From Dehalococcoidia bacterium (GTDB lineage: Bacteria; Chloroflexota; Dehalococcoidia; Bin125), in the NCBI GenBank assembly GCA_022825265.1, contig JAJDXE010000015.1, positions 132,468 to 196,467 of the forward strand: 64,000 bases of DNA, given 5' to 3'. The translations under genes were made by a program, and so were the position numbers. Every line of letters begins with the position of its first letter. Within the stretch, counting starts at the first letter, position 1. Positions 54,675-61,184 of the stretch are shown in pieces. The notes under the pieces were generated by a model. The model searched no databases, was not told the DNA's origin, and saw nothing but the letters and a program-made list of their open reading frames with translations.

Positions 54675-55472
54675 ATGGTCAGCCGAGGCGACGGCTATCT
54701 GACCGGCATCGGCGAAGAACTGCGCCAGGCCAGGATCCGGCGCGGTCGTTCGATTGCGCAGGCGCACCAGGCCACGCGGATCGCTCGCCATTACCTCGAG
54801 GCGCTCGAAGACGAGGACTGGCGCCAGATGCCGGCTGCGCCCTTCGCGCGGGGCTTTCTCAGTTCCTATGCCCAGTACCTCGGGCTCGACGCCGGTCCGC
54901 TGCTGGAACGCTTCCCCTTTGAGCCGAGCGCGCCCGGCGAGGGCCTGCAACTCACGCAGGAGACCGTCGAGTCCTATCAGGCCGCCGAGCGCAGCGTTCA
55001 GCCGCGGGAAGAACTGCGACCCTCCCGAGTGCACCTCGGACCCTGGCTGGTCGCTGCGGTCGTGGTGCTGGTGATCATCGGGGCAGTCGTCGCAGTTGTC
55101 AGCTTGCGGGATGAGGTCGAGCCGGTCGAGGAGACCCGCGAAGTGCCCGGCATCGACACCCTGGACGACATGTTGGCCGAATCTACTTCAGGTACCTCGA
55201 TCAGCGCAGACTTCCAGCCGCTTCCCGACCTGCGCACGCTGACGTCTCGCGAGGCGATCAACTACATCAAGCTGCTGAACGCGCCGTACGTGGTCCTTTC
55301 GATCTACGACGATTCTCCGGTCGGCACCGTGCTGGAGCAATCGCCGGCTCCCGGAGCCGAACCGGACGAAGACGCCGTGATCACGCTGGTCGTTAGTCGC
55401 GGGCCGCGTCCCGGCGCGACCCCCAGCAACGCAACCGGTGACACGTCGGACGCTGGAACCGGCGGAGGCTGA
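54675..55472 (+). CDS. RodZ-like helix-turn-helix membrane protein with PASTA domain
   Basis: The 265-residue protein has an N-terminal helix-turn-helix of the RodZ/HTH_25 type (IGEELRQARIRRGRSIAQAH, then the DEDWRQMPAAPFARGFLSSYAQYLG signature). One membrane segment lies near 120-142 (WLVAAVVVLVIIGAVVAVV). The outer part ends in a PASTA-like domain (SREAINYIKLLNAPYVVLSI and SPAPGAEPDEDAVITLVVS, about residues 185-245). RodZ links MreB to the wall machinery, and PASTA domains bind muropeptides. The combination suggests a wall-sensing scaffold. Its stop overlaps rimO by one base. Confidence 0.85.
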   Translation: MVSRGDGYLTGIGEELRQARIRRGRSIAQAHQATRIARHYLEALEDEDWRQMPAAPFARGFLSSYAQYLGLDAGPLLERFPFEPSAPGEGLQLTQETVESYQAAERSVQPREELRPSRVHLGPWLVAAVVVLVIIGAVVAVVSLRDEVEPVEETREVPGIDTLDDMLAESTSGTSISADFQPLPDLRTLTSREAINYIKLLNAPYVVLSIYDDSPVGTVLEQSPAPGAEPDEDAVITLVVSRGPRPGATPSNATGDTSDAGTGGG

Positions 55473-56758
55473 TGCGCTACCAGATCGTCACGCTTGGCTG
55501 TCCCAAGAACACGACCGACTCCGACCGCATCGCCCGCACGCTGGAACGTCAGGGGCATCGAGCGGTCGAACGCCGTGTCGACGCCGACCTCGTGATCCTC
55601 AACACCTGCGGCTTCATCGACGACGCGCGCGAGGAATCGCGGCAGGCCGCTGAGATCCTCGCGGCTGAGCGGCAGCCCGACCAGCAGGTGATCGTGACCG
55701 GTTGCTGGTCGCAGATTGAGCGGGAGCAGGTCATCGAGATCGATGGGATCGATGCGACCTTCGGGATCGAAGCGTGGCAGGAGATCGCCGAGCACGCCGG
55801 GGCGGTCGAGGCGGAGCGCGACATACCCGAGACATCGATCGGGGTCGGTCCGTCGGCCTATCTCAAGATCTCGGACGGCTGCGCGCGTCCGTGCACGTTC
55901 TGCAACATCCCGGGGATCAAAGGGCGACAGTTCCGCAGCGCACAGCCCGACGCGCTGGTGTCGGAAGCGCGAGAACTGGTCGTTCGTGGAGCCCGCGAGA
56001 TTGTGCTCGTCGCGCAGGACAGCACTGCCTACGGCGCAGAGTGGGGCGACGCGAACGGGCTGGCCCGGCTGATCGAGCGATTGGCCGCCGAGTCGGGCGC
56101 GGACTGGCTGCGGCTGATGTATGCGTATCCGGGTTTCGTTACACCCAGCCTGGTCGAGGTCATAGCCAACACGCCGCAGGTCTGCCACTACCTCGATATC
56201 CCGCTACAGCACGGATCGCCAACCGTCCTGCGGCGGATGAAGCGACCGCACAACATGAGCATGGTGCGCGGGACGCTCGATCGGCTGCGCACGGCCATGC
56301 CGGATATCGCGATCCGCACGACGTTCATCGTCGGGTTTCCCGGAGAGACGGAGTCGGAGTTCGGCGAATTGCTCGACTTCGCGGCGGAAGCTGAGTTCGA
56401 TCGGGCCGGCGCGTTTGTCTACTCGCCGCAGCAGGGGACGCCGGCGGCGGACATGACCGATCAGATCGCGGAATCGACGAAGCAACGACGTCACGAGGAG
56501 CTGATGGCCTTGCTCGCTGACGTCTCAGCACGGAAGAACGAGCGCCAGGTCGGCCGGCGGCTCTCAATGCTCGTCGAGTCGGAACCTGGACAGACCACTG
56601 AGGATGGCGACCCGATCATCGCCGGCCGGACCTATCGAGAGGCGGCCGAGGTCGATGGACTGGTCTTCGCGCTGGGCGAGGCCAATCCCGGCGAGTTTGT
56701 CGATGTGGAAGTGCTCGAGGCGATGGGTCATGACCTCTGGGCCGAGGTGATCGACTAG
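55472..56758 (+). CDS. rimO: Ribosomal protein S12 methylthiotransferase RimO
   Basis: The 428-residue radical-SAM enzyme methylthiolates an Asp of ribosomal protein S12. The N-terminal cluster cysteines are in VTLGCPKNTTDSDRI, LNTCGFIDDA and VTGCWSQI. The radical-SAM triad is DGCARPCTFCNIP. FPGETESEF and a C-terminal TRAM domain follow (about 360-428). SPQQGTPAADM and PLQHGSPTVLRRMKR match RimO in preference to MiaB. It is coupled to the upstream RodZ-like gene and ends overlapping a convergent DUF503 gene by four bases. Confidence 0.93.
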   Translation: MRYQIVTLGCPKNTTDSDRIARTLERQGHRAVERRVDADLVILNTCGFIDDAREESRQAAEILAAERQPDQQVIVTGCWSQIEREQVIEIDGIDATFGIEAWQEIAEHAGAVEAERDIPETSIGVGPSAYLKISDGCARPCTFCNIPGIKGRQFRSAQPDALVSEARELVVRGAREIVLVAQDSTAYGAEWGDANGLARLIERLAAESGADWLRLMYAYPGFVTPSLVEVIANTPQVCHYLDIPLQHGSPTVLRRMKRPHNMSMVRGTLDRLRTAMPDIAIRTTFIVGFPGETESEFGELLDFAAEAEFDRAGAFVYSPQQGTPAADMTDQIAESTKQRRHEELMALLADVSARKNERQVGRRLSMLVESEPGQTTEDGDPIIAGRTYREAAEVDGLVFALGEANPGEFVDVEVLEAMGHDLWAEVID

Positions 56759-57048
56759 AGCGCAATCGTCTCCGTCGAGACCGTGCCAACCTGGCAGTCC
56801 AACCGCAGATCCTCGATGAAGGCCAGCACCTTCTGTGCGGTGGCATGGGAGATCTGCGAATCAGACGAGATGGCGGCAAATGCCAATGTCGCGCGCGTTG
56901 GGTCGTTTTGACTTTCGACCTCGGACGCAGCCACGGGAAACCTGTTGCGCGTGCGCTGTATCAGCTGGCGAATCACGGCACGCTTCTCCTTGAGCGAGGC
57001 GGACTCGAAGATCAGCAACTCCACGGTCAGCACTGTGACGAAGGTCAT
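56755..57048 (-). CDS. DUF503 family protein
   Basis: The 97-residue protein has the DUF503 pattern: a strand TVELLIFESASLKEKRAVIRQL with the conserved LKEKR, then a ferredoxin-like fold including FPVAASEVESQN and AQKVLAFIEDL. Proteins of this family often sit beside rbfA or translation genes, but their role is unknown. It overlaps the upstream scpB by four bases (ATGA), forming the third gene of the run mtaB-scpB-DUF503. Confidence 0.85.
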   Translation of the reverse strand: MTFVTVLTVELLIFESASLKEKRAVIRQLIQRTRNRFPVAASEVESQNDPTRATLAFAAISSDSQISHATAQKVLAFIEDLRLDCQVGTVSTETIAL

Positions 57049-57635
57049 GCGTCGTCGCCCGGTACACCGTGTTCGAGCGGCAGGACTGACTGTTGCGCGG
57101 GCGCTTCGAGCTGTTCCAGAGGCGGCAACTGGTCCAGCGCGCTCAAGCCGAAGTGGTCGAGGAAGCGGGGCGTCACGCTCCAGAGCAGCGGCTGACCGGG
57201 CGTGTCGAGCTGGCCGCTCGGCGCGATCAGGTCGCGGGCGCGCAGCGATCGGATGACGCCGGAAGCGCCGACGCCGCGCACGCGCTCAATCTGATCCCTG
57301 GTGGCAGGCTGGTGGTAGGCGATCACTGCCAGTGTCTCCAGCGCCGCCTTGGACAGCCGAGGCGGCGTGTCGAGACCCAGTAGCCGCTCGACGTAAGGCG
57401 CCACCTCGGGCGCCGAAACCAGCGCGATCGTGTCTTCGTGCCGGCGCAGACGGATGCCTCCTGTGTCGTCGGCTTCCATCTCGGCCAGCGCAGATTCGAC
57501 GGCGTCGACGGAGACGCCGGTGACTCGGGCCAGCATTCTCACGGTCGGTGGAGACTCTGCGACCAGCAGCAGCGCTTCCAGCGTGAGCCGCAGATTCTCA
57601 GGAGGCGGAAGCGGCGCCGAGTCCTCGGTGGTCAT
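57045..57635 (-). CDS. scpB: Segregation and condensation protein ScpB
   Basis: The 196-residue kleisin-associated protein has two winged-helix domains. Visible elements are LTLEALLLVAESPPTVRMLARVTG, then EVAPYVERLLGLDTPPRLSKAALETLAVIAYHQPATRDQIERVRGV, the ScpB signature, and the segment LWSVTPRFLDHFGLSALDQLPPL near the C-terminus. ScpB acts with ScpA and SMC in chromosome segregation; no scpA is in the window. Both ends overlap their neighbours by four bases. Confidence 0.92.
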   Translation of the reverse strand: MTTEDSAPLPPPENLRLTLEALLLVAESPPTVRMLARVTGVSVDAVESALAEMEADDTGGIRLRRHEDTIALVSAPEVAPYVERLLGLDTPPRLSKAALETLAVIAYHQPATRDQIERVRGVGASGVIRSLRARDLIAPSGQLDTPGQPLLWSVTPRFLDHFGLSALDQLPPLEQLEAPAQQSVLPLEHGVPGDDA

Positions 57636-58906
57636 CCCAACAGCTCGCCGAACAGTGTCGAATCCCTGACGGACGTCATCCTGACGCTGCGGATCTGGTT
57701 CGTGAGGTCGTCGTCTTCCGCTACCTGCACCGGCAAGTAGGTGTCTGTGAGGCCTGAGTCCGAGGTCTCGAAGAGGACCGACTCGATCGAGCCGGTGCGG
57801 GATTCAAGGGCCGCTCGGCGGTGAATGCTGCCCAGGTCTCGCAGTTCGGCGGCGCGAGTTCGCTTGGTCTCTGCGCAAACGTCGTCCGTGAGCAGCGACG
57901 CCGAGGTGTTGGGTCGAACGGAGTAGGGGAAGACGTGGACGTCGGTGAAGCGCAGATCCTGCATCATCTGCAGCGTCTGCGCGTGGTCAGCGTCGGTCTC
58001 GCCCGGGAACCCGGCGATGATGTCCGTCGTGATCGATGGGCTGGACACGGAGGCTCGAATTGCCTGGACGGCGTCGCGGAACTCCGATGCGGTGTAGCGC
58101 CGACGCATCCGCGCGAGCACATCGTCGGAGCCGCTCTGCAGGGCCAGGTGGAAGTGTCGGCACATGCGGGCGTCGTCCCAACCGGCGAGCAACTGAGGCG
58201 TGATGTCCTGCGGCTGGATCGATGAGTAGCGAATCCGCGGGGCGTCGGTGCGCGATAGCAATGCTTCAATCAATGCCGCTGCCGAGGATCCATCGGAGCG
58301 GTCTCGGCCGTAAGCGCCGGGCTGGGTTCCGGTCAGCACGATCTCCTGGACGCCCTCTTCGACCCGCTCCTGGGCCTGAGCCACGATCTCATCGATTGGG
58401 ACGGCACGCTCTCGGCCTCGCACGTAAGGCACGATGCAGAACGCGCAGACATCGTCGCATCCTTCCTGGATCTTGATGAAGGATCGGGCCCGTCCGCCTG
58501 AACGTGCTGCATCGTTGGACACAGGAGTTACACCCTCGATCGAATCGAGCAGTACTGTCGCGGCCTCGTGCTTGCGCTGGTTGCCGACCAACCGCACCTG
58601 CGGCAACTCGGCGAGCGAGGCGCCGTTGCGCTCGGCGTAACAGCCGGTCACGATCACGGGGGCGGCCGGCGACAGTCGATGCGCCATGCGGATCAGGCGG
58701 CGCGCCTTGCGGTCGGCGACGTGAGTGATGGTGCAAGTGTTGATCAGGTAGGCGTCGGCCCGAGCGGGACGGTCAGTCGTGACGCAGCCGTGGCGTTGCA
58801 GCTCTCGAGCAGCTTGCTGGGTCTCGGCCTGGTTCAGCTTGCAGCCGAGCGTCAGCGTCGCGACGACGGGGGCGCGGGAAGAACCGGAGGATGCACGGTC
58901 GCTCAT
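57632..58906 (-). CDS. mtaB: tRNA t6A37 methylthiotransferase MtaB
   Basis: The 424-residue radical-SAM enzyme converts t6A to ms2t6A in tRNAs. Features are LTLGCKLNQAETQQAA, LINTCTITHVADRKARRLIR and VTGCYAERNG with the N-terminal cluster cysteines, the triad EGCDDVCAFCIVPYVRGRER, and SLQSGS-like LALQSGSDDVLARMRRRYT. VADRKAR is typical of MtaB rather than MiaB. A TATCGT box lies eight bases before the ATG. It leads the operon mtaB-scpB-DUF503 and is divergent from a small membrane-protein gene. Confidence 0.92.
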   Translation of the reverse strand: MSDRASSGSSRAPVVATLTLGCKLNQAETQQAARELQRHGCVTTDRPARADAYLINTCTITHVADRKARRLIRMAHRLSPAAPVIVTGCYAERNGASLAELPQVRLVGNQRKHEAATVLLDSIEGVTPVSNDAARSGGRARSFIKIQEGCDDVCAFCIVPYVRGRERAVPIDEIVAQAQERVEEGVQEIVLTGTQPGAYGRDRSDGSSAAALIEALLSRTDAPRIRYSSIQPQDITPQLLAGWDDARMCRHFHLALQSGSDDVLARMRRRYTASEFRDAVQAIRASVSSPSITTDIIAGFPGETDADHAQTLQMMQDLRFTDVHVFPYSVRPNTSASLLTDDVCAETKRTRAAELRDLGSIHRRAALESRTGSIESVLFETSDSGLTDTYLPVQVAEDDDLTNQIRSVRMTSVRDSTLFGELLG

Positions 58907-58960
58907 GCCAAACTACGATACTGACAGGAAGCGACAACGGAAGTTCGAGGGAGGTCCAGG

Positions 58961-59092
58961 ATGGTTGAGATCGGCCTGGCAATCCTGTTCGTCAGCATCC
59001 TGGTGGCCGCCGACCGCGGACGCTACGACACGCTCAATGAGAAGATGCGCGATTTCGTCGACTGGCTCGACCGTCCTGAAGACCAGCAGTAA
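58961..59092 (+). CDS. 43-residue small membrane protein
   Basis: The protein starts MVEIGLAILFVSILVAADRG with one short membrane segment, then a charged cytoplasmic tail RYDTLNEKMRDFVDWLDRP. A GAGGGAGG site lies at a normal distance before the ATG. No family is known to me. Short single-pass proteins of this size are easily missed in annotation, but ribosome site, start and composition support it. Confidence 0.5.
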   Translation: MVEIGLAILFVSILVAADRGRYDTLNEKMRDFVDWLDRPEDQQ

Positions 59093-59154
59093 CCCCCGCC
59101 CGCGCCTTTCGCTTGCTGTTCCTTTCCAAGGTGTCATCCAGGTAACCGACATAA

Positions 59155-59183
59155 TTGACATCTCTGTACGTGCGTCCTACCTT
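59155..59183 (+). promoter_or_regulatory. Strong sigma-70-type promoter
   Basis: TTGACA (59155-59160) is a perfect -35 consensus, followed by a 17-base spacer and TACCTT (59178-59183). It is the best -35 box in the window. Transcription would start near 59190, just before a small zinc-ribbon gene. Confidence 0.6.
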
Positions 59184-59207
59184 TGGATCCAGGAGAACGT
59201 ACGTACA
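59165..59207. promoter_or_regulatory. Inverted repeat overlapping the promoter, candidate operator
   Basis: TGTACGT (59165-59171) and ACGTACA (59201-59207) are perfect inverted arms flanking the -10 and start region, with inner arms TCCT and AGGA. The right arm extends to ACGTACGTACA, itself palindromic. A repressor bound here would block the promoter, or the RNA hairpin could act as an attenuator. Confidence 0.5.
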
Positions 59208-59217
59208 GGACGCAGAG

Positions 59218-59448
59218 ATGTCGAGCCCTACGCCTGGTTCAACTTCCGGCCCCATCGCTCGCGGCGCGCAGTTGCCGTTGATGCTCGAGAAGCTGCCCGC
59301 TCGTCGCGTGTCATTGCCGCGACCGCGCAAGGGAAGCTCCGCCTGTCCACGCTGTGCCGGCCCAACCGCATCGCATGGCAGACGGGTGGTGTGCGTCATT
59401 TGCGGGTTTGGCGCGCGGCCGCGGATCGCTCGGAGGCGCGTACGATAG
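59218..59448 (+). CDS. Small zinc-ribbon protein (76 residues)
   Basis: The C-terminal half contains ACPRCAGPTASHGRRVVCVICGFG, two CxxC knuckles that could bind one zinc, within a very basic protein (RRVSLPRPRKG, RPRIARRRVR). The N-terminus is Ser/Pro-rich and likely disordered. The ATG at 59218 is just downstream of the strong promoter. The frame is open back to 59155 but that part covers the promoter itself. No family is recognised. Nucleic-acid binding would fit the charge. Confidence 0.45.
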   Translation: MSSPTPGSTSGPIARGAQLPLMLEKLPARRVSLPRPRKGSSACPRCAGPTASHGRRVVCVICGFGARPRIARRRVR

Positions 59449-59455
59449 AGCGGTG
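59441..59455 (+). promoter_or_regulatory. Putative leaderless promoter of a small membrane protein gene
   Basis: TACGAT (59441-59446) is followed by exactly six bases and a GTG at 59453. It overlaps the end of the zinc-ribbon gene. Confidence 0.45.
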
Positions 59456-59638
59456 AGCATCCTCATCGCCATCGTGGTCCTGGCCGTGCTGATCACCCTG
59501 CTGTACATGCGCGGGCTGCTGACCCTCGGCAACCTGGTTTCGGTTTATCAGCGGATACGGCTCGCGCTGCTGCTGTCGGTCGTGGCCATTCTGATCATCG
59601 GCATCCTGCGAATCTTTGGCATCGGCACAGGCGACTGA
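59453..59638 (+). CDS. 61-residue membrane protein with two membrane segments
   Basis: The protein begins with a hydrophobic segment (ILIAIVVLAVLITLLYMRG), a short polar loop, and a second segment (LALLLSVVAILIIGILRIFG). No conserved catalytic residue is seen and no family is known to me. It starts at GTG with no ribosome site but a TACGAT box six bases upstream. It lies three bases before the glycerate kinase gene and is probably co-transcribed. Confidence 0.6.
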   Translation: MSILIAIVVLAVLITLLYMRGLLTLGNLVSVYQRIRLALLLSVVAILIIGILRIFGIGTGD

Positions 59639-59641
59639 CAG

Positions 59642-60760
59642 ATGCGAGTGCTGGTCGCGCCGCAGGAGTTCAAGGGCAGCCTGACCGCCGTCGAAGCGGC
59701 CGCCGCGATCGGGCAAGGCGTACAACGCGTCTACCCCGAAGCAGTCATCGACAGCGCGCCCGTCGCCGACGGCGGACCTGGCACGGTCGAAGCCATGGTG
59801 CAGACGGCCAACGGGCGCACCTCGATTGCCCGTGTCGACGGTCCGCTGGGCGATCCGGTCGACGCTCGCTGGGGCCGTATCGATAACGGTCGCACGGCGG
59901 TGATCGAAATGGCTGCCGCCTCGGGTTTGACGCTGTTGCGCACCTCGGATTTGGATCCTCGGCGAGCCTCGACCTATGGGACCGGCCAGTTGATCAGGCA
60001 CGCGCTCGATGCCGAAGTGGAGCGAATCCTGATCGGCGTCGGCGGCAGCGCCACCAATGACGGCGGGGCAGGGATGGCCGAAGCGCTCGGCGCCGTCCTG
60101 CTCGACGAGCAGGGGAATCGACTCCCACCCGGCGGCGCAGCGCTCGCTAATCTGGCGCAGATCCGCACGGAGGAGTTTGATCCGCGAGTCGCCGCAGTCG
60201 AGATGACCGTCCTCTGCGACGTGCAAAACCCGCTGCTGGGACCGGAGGGCGCGAGCGCCGTCTACGGACCGCAGAAGGGCGCCGACCCTGCCTGCGTGGC
60301 GCAACTCGACCGAGCGCTGGCCAACTTCGCCGGCGTCCTCGAACGTGACCTCGACGCGTCGGTCGCCGACGTGCCGGGCGCCGGAGCAGCCGGCGGACTG
60401 GCGACAGGCTTGATGGCGTTCTGCGGCGCGACGTTGCAGTCTGGATTCACTGCCGTCTCAGAGGCAGTCAACCTCGCTCAACGCATTGCTGAGGCCAACC
60501 TCGTGATTACCGGTGAAGGACGGCTCGACACGCAGTCCGCCTACGGCAAGACCGTGGCAGGAGTTGCCTCGCTCGCGAAAGAGTCCGGCGTTCCCTGCGT
60601 CGCGGTCGCCGGCGTTATTGAAGGTTCGACGGAGTTACCGGGACTTACGGACAGCGAGGCGTCGGCACCGAGTGGGATGTCGGTCGATGAGGCGATGGCT
60701 CGGACGGACGAGTTGGTTCCTGCAGCAGCCCAGCGGCTACTACGGCGCTATTCGAGGTAG
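59642..60760 (+). CDS. Glycerate kinase (GarK/GlxK family)
   Basis: The 372-residue enzyme phosphorylates D-glycerate, probably to 2-phosphoglycerate. The N-terminus VAPQEFKGSLTAVEAAAAIGQGV, the motif PVADGGPGTVEAM, GVGGSATNDGGAGMAEALGA and the late GAAGGLATGLMAF plus VITGEGRLDTQSAYGKT are all signatures of the GarK family. The initial DSFKGS is replaced by QEFKGS, a small variation. Product 2-phosphoglycerate feeds glycolysis at the step next to GpmA. Convergent overlap of 13 bases with a metallopeptidase gene. Confidence 0.92.
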   Translation: MRVLVAPQEFKGSLTAVEAAAAIGQGVQRVYPEAVIDSAPVADGGPGTVEAMVQTANGRTSIARVDGPLGDPVDARWGRIDNGRTAVIEMAAASGLTLLRTSDLDPRRASTYGTGQLIRHALDAEVERILIGVGGSATNDGGAGMAEALGAVLLDEQGNRLPPGGAALANLAQIRTEEFDPRVAAVEMTVLCDVQNPLLGPEGASAVYGPQKGADPACVAQLDRALANFAGVLERDLDASVADVPGAGAAGGLATGLMAFCGATLQSGFTAVSEAVNLAQRIAEANLVITGEGRLDTQSAYGKTVAGVASLAKESGVPCVAVAGVIEGSTELPGLTDSEASAPSGMSVDEAMARTDELVPAAAQRLLRRYSR

Positions 60761-61179
60761 GGCGTGCGGCGCTCGGTGATGTTGATCGCGCCTCGCACGT
60801 GATTCCTGGGCGGCGGCGCGATGCCGATCTCGTCGAGTCGATCGTCGTCGATGCCGAAGTGATGCGCCACTTCGTGCAGCACCGTTTCCCGGACCTGCTC
60901 GACCACCTCGTCCTCGCTGCGGCAAATGCTCTCGATCGGCTGTTGATAGATCATGATCCGGTCGGGCAAGGTCTCGCCGTAGAAGCCTCGATTGGTTAGA
61001 GGTTGGCCCACGTACAGGCCCAGGAGCGTCTGCCGGGGTCCGAGTCCCACTGAGATCCGCTCTTCCTCGGTCGGCTGATTGCGTAGCAGGATGACGACGT
61101 TGTCCATCCGCTCGGCGAGTTCCTCAGGGATCTCGTCCAGGGCACGCTCAACCAGGCGGCGAAATCGGGAACGTCGCAT
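60748..61179 (-). CDS. Small zincin-type metallopeptidase family protein
   Basis: The 143-residue protein carries HEVAHHFGIDDDRLDEIG, with the zinc-binding HExxH at residues 102-106 and a nearby Asp as likely third ligand. LYVGQPLTNRGF, then LPDRIMIYQQPI, is the family-typical middle. Proteins of this kind are widespread in Chloroflexi, Actinobacteria and Proteobacteria. Their substrates are unknown. It starts five bases after the end of the penicillin-binding protein gene, so it is the second gene of that operon. Confidence 0.85.
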   Translation of the reverse strand: MRRSRFRRLVERALDEIPEELAERMDNVVILLRNQPTEEERISVGLGPRQTLLGLYVGQPLTNRGFYGETLPDRIMIYQQPIESICRSEDEVVEQVRETVLHEVAHHFGIDDDRLDEIGIAPPPRNHVRGAINITERRTPYLE

Positions 61180-61184
61180 GGAGG

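Noticed and set aside
59155..59448. Longer start for the zinc-ribbon gene at 59155
   Set aside because: The extension would coincide with the -35 and -10 boxes of the strong promoter.
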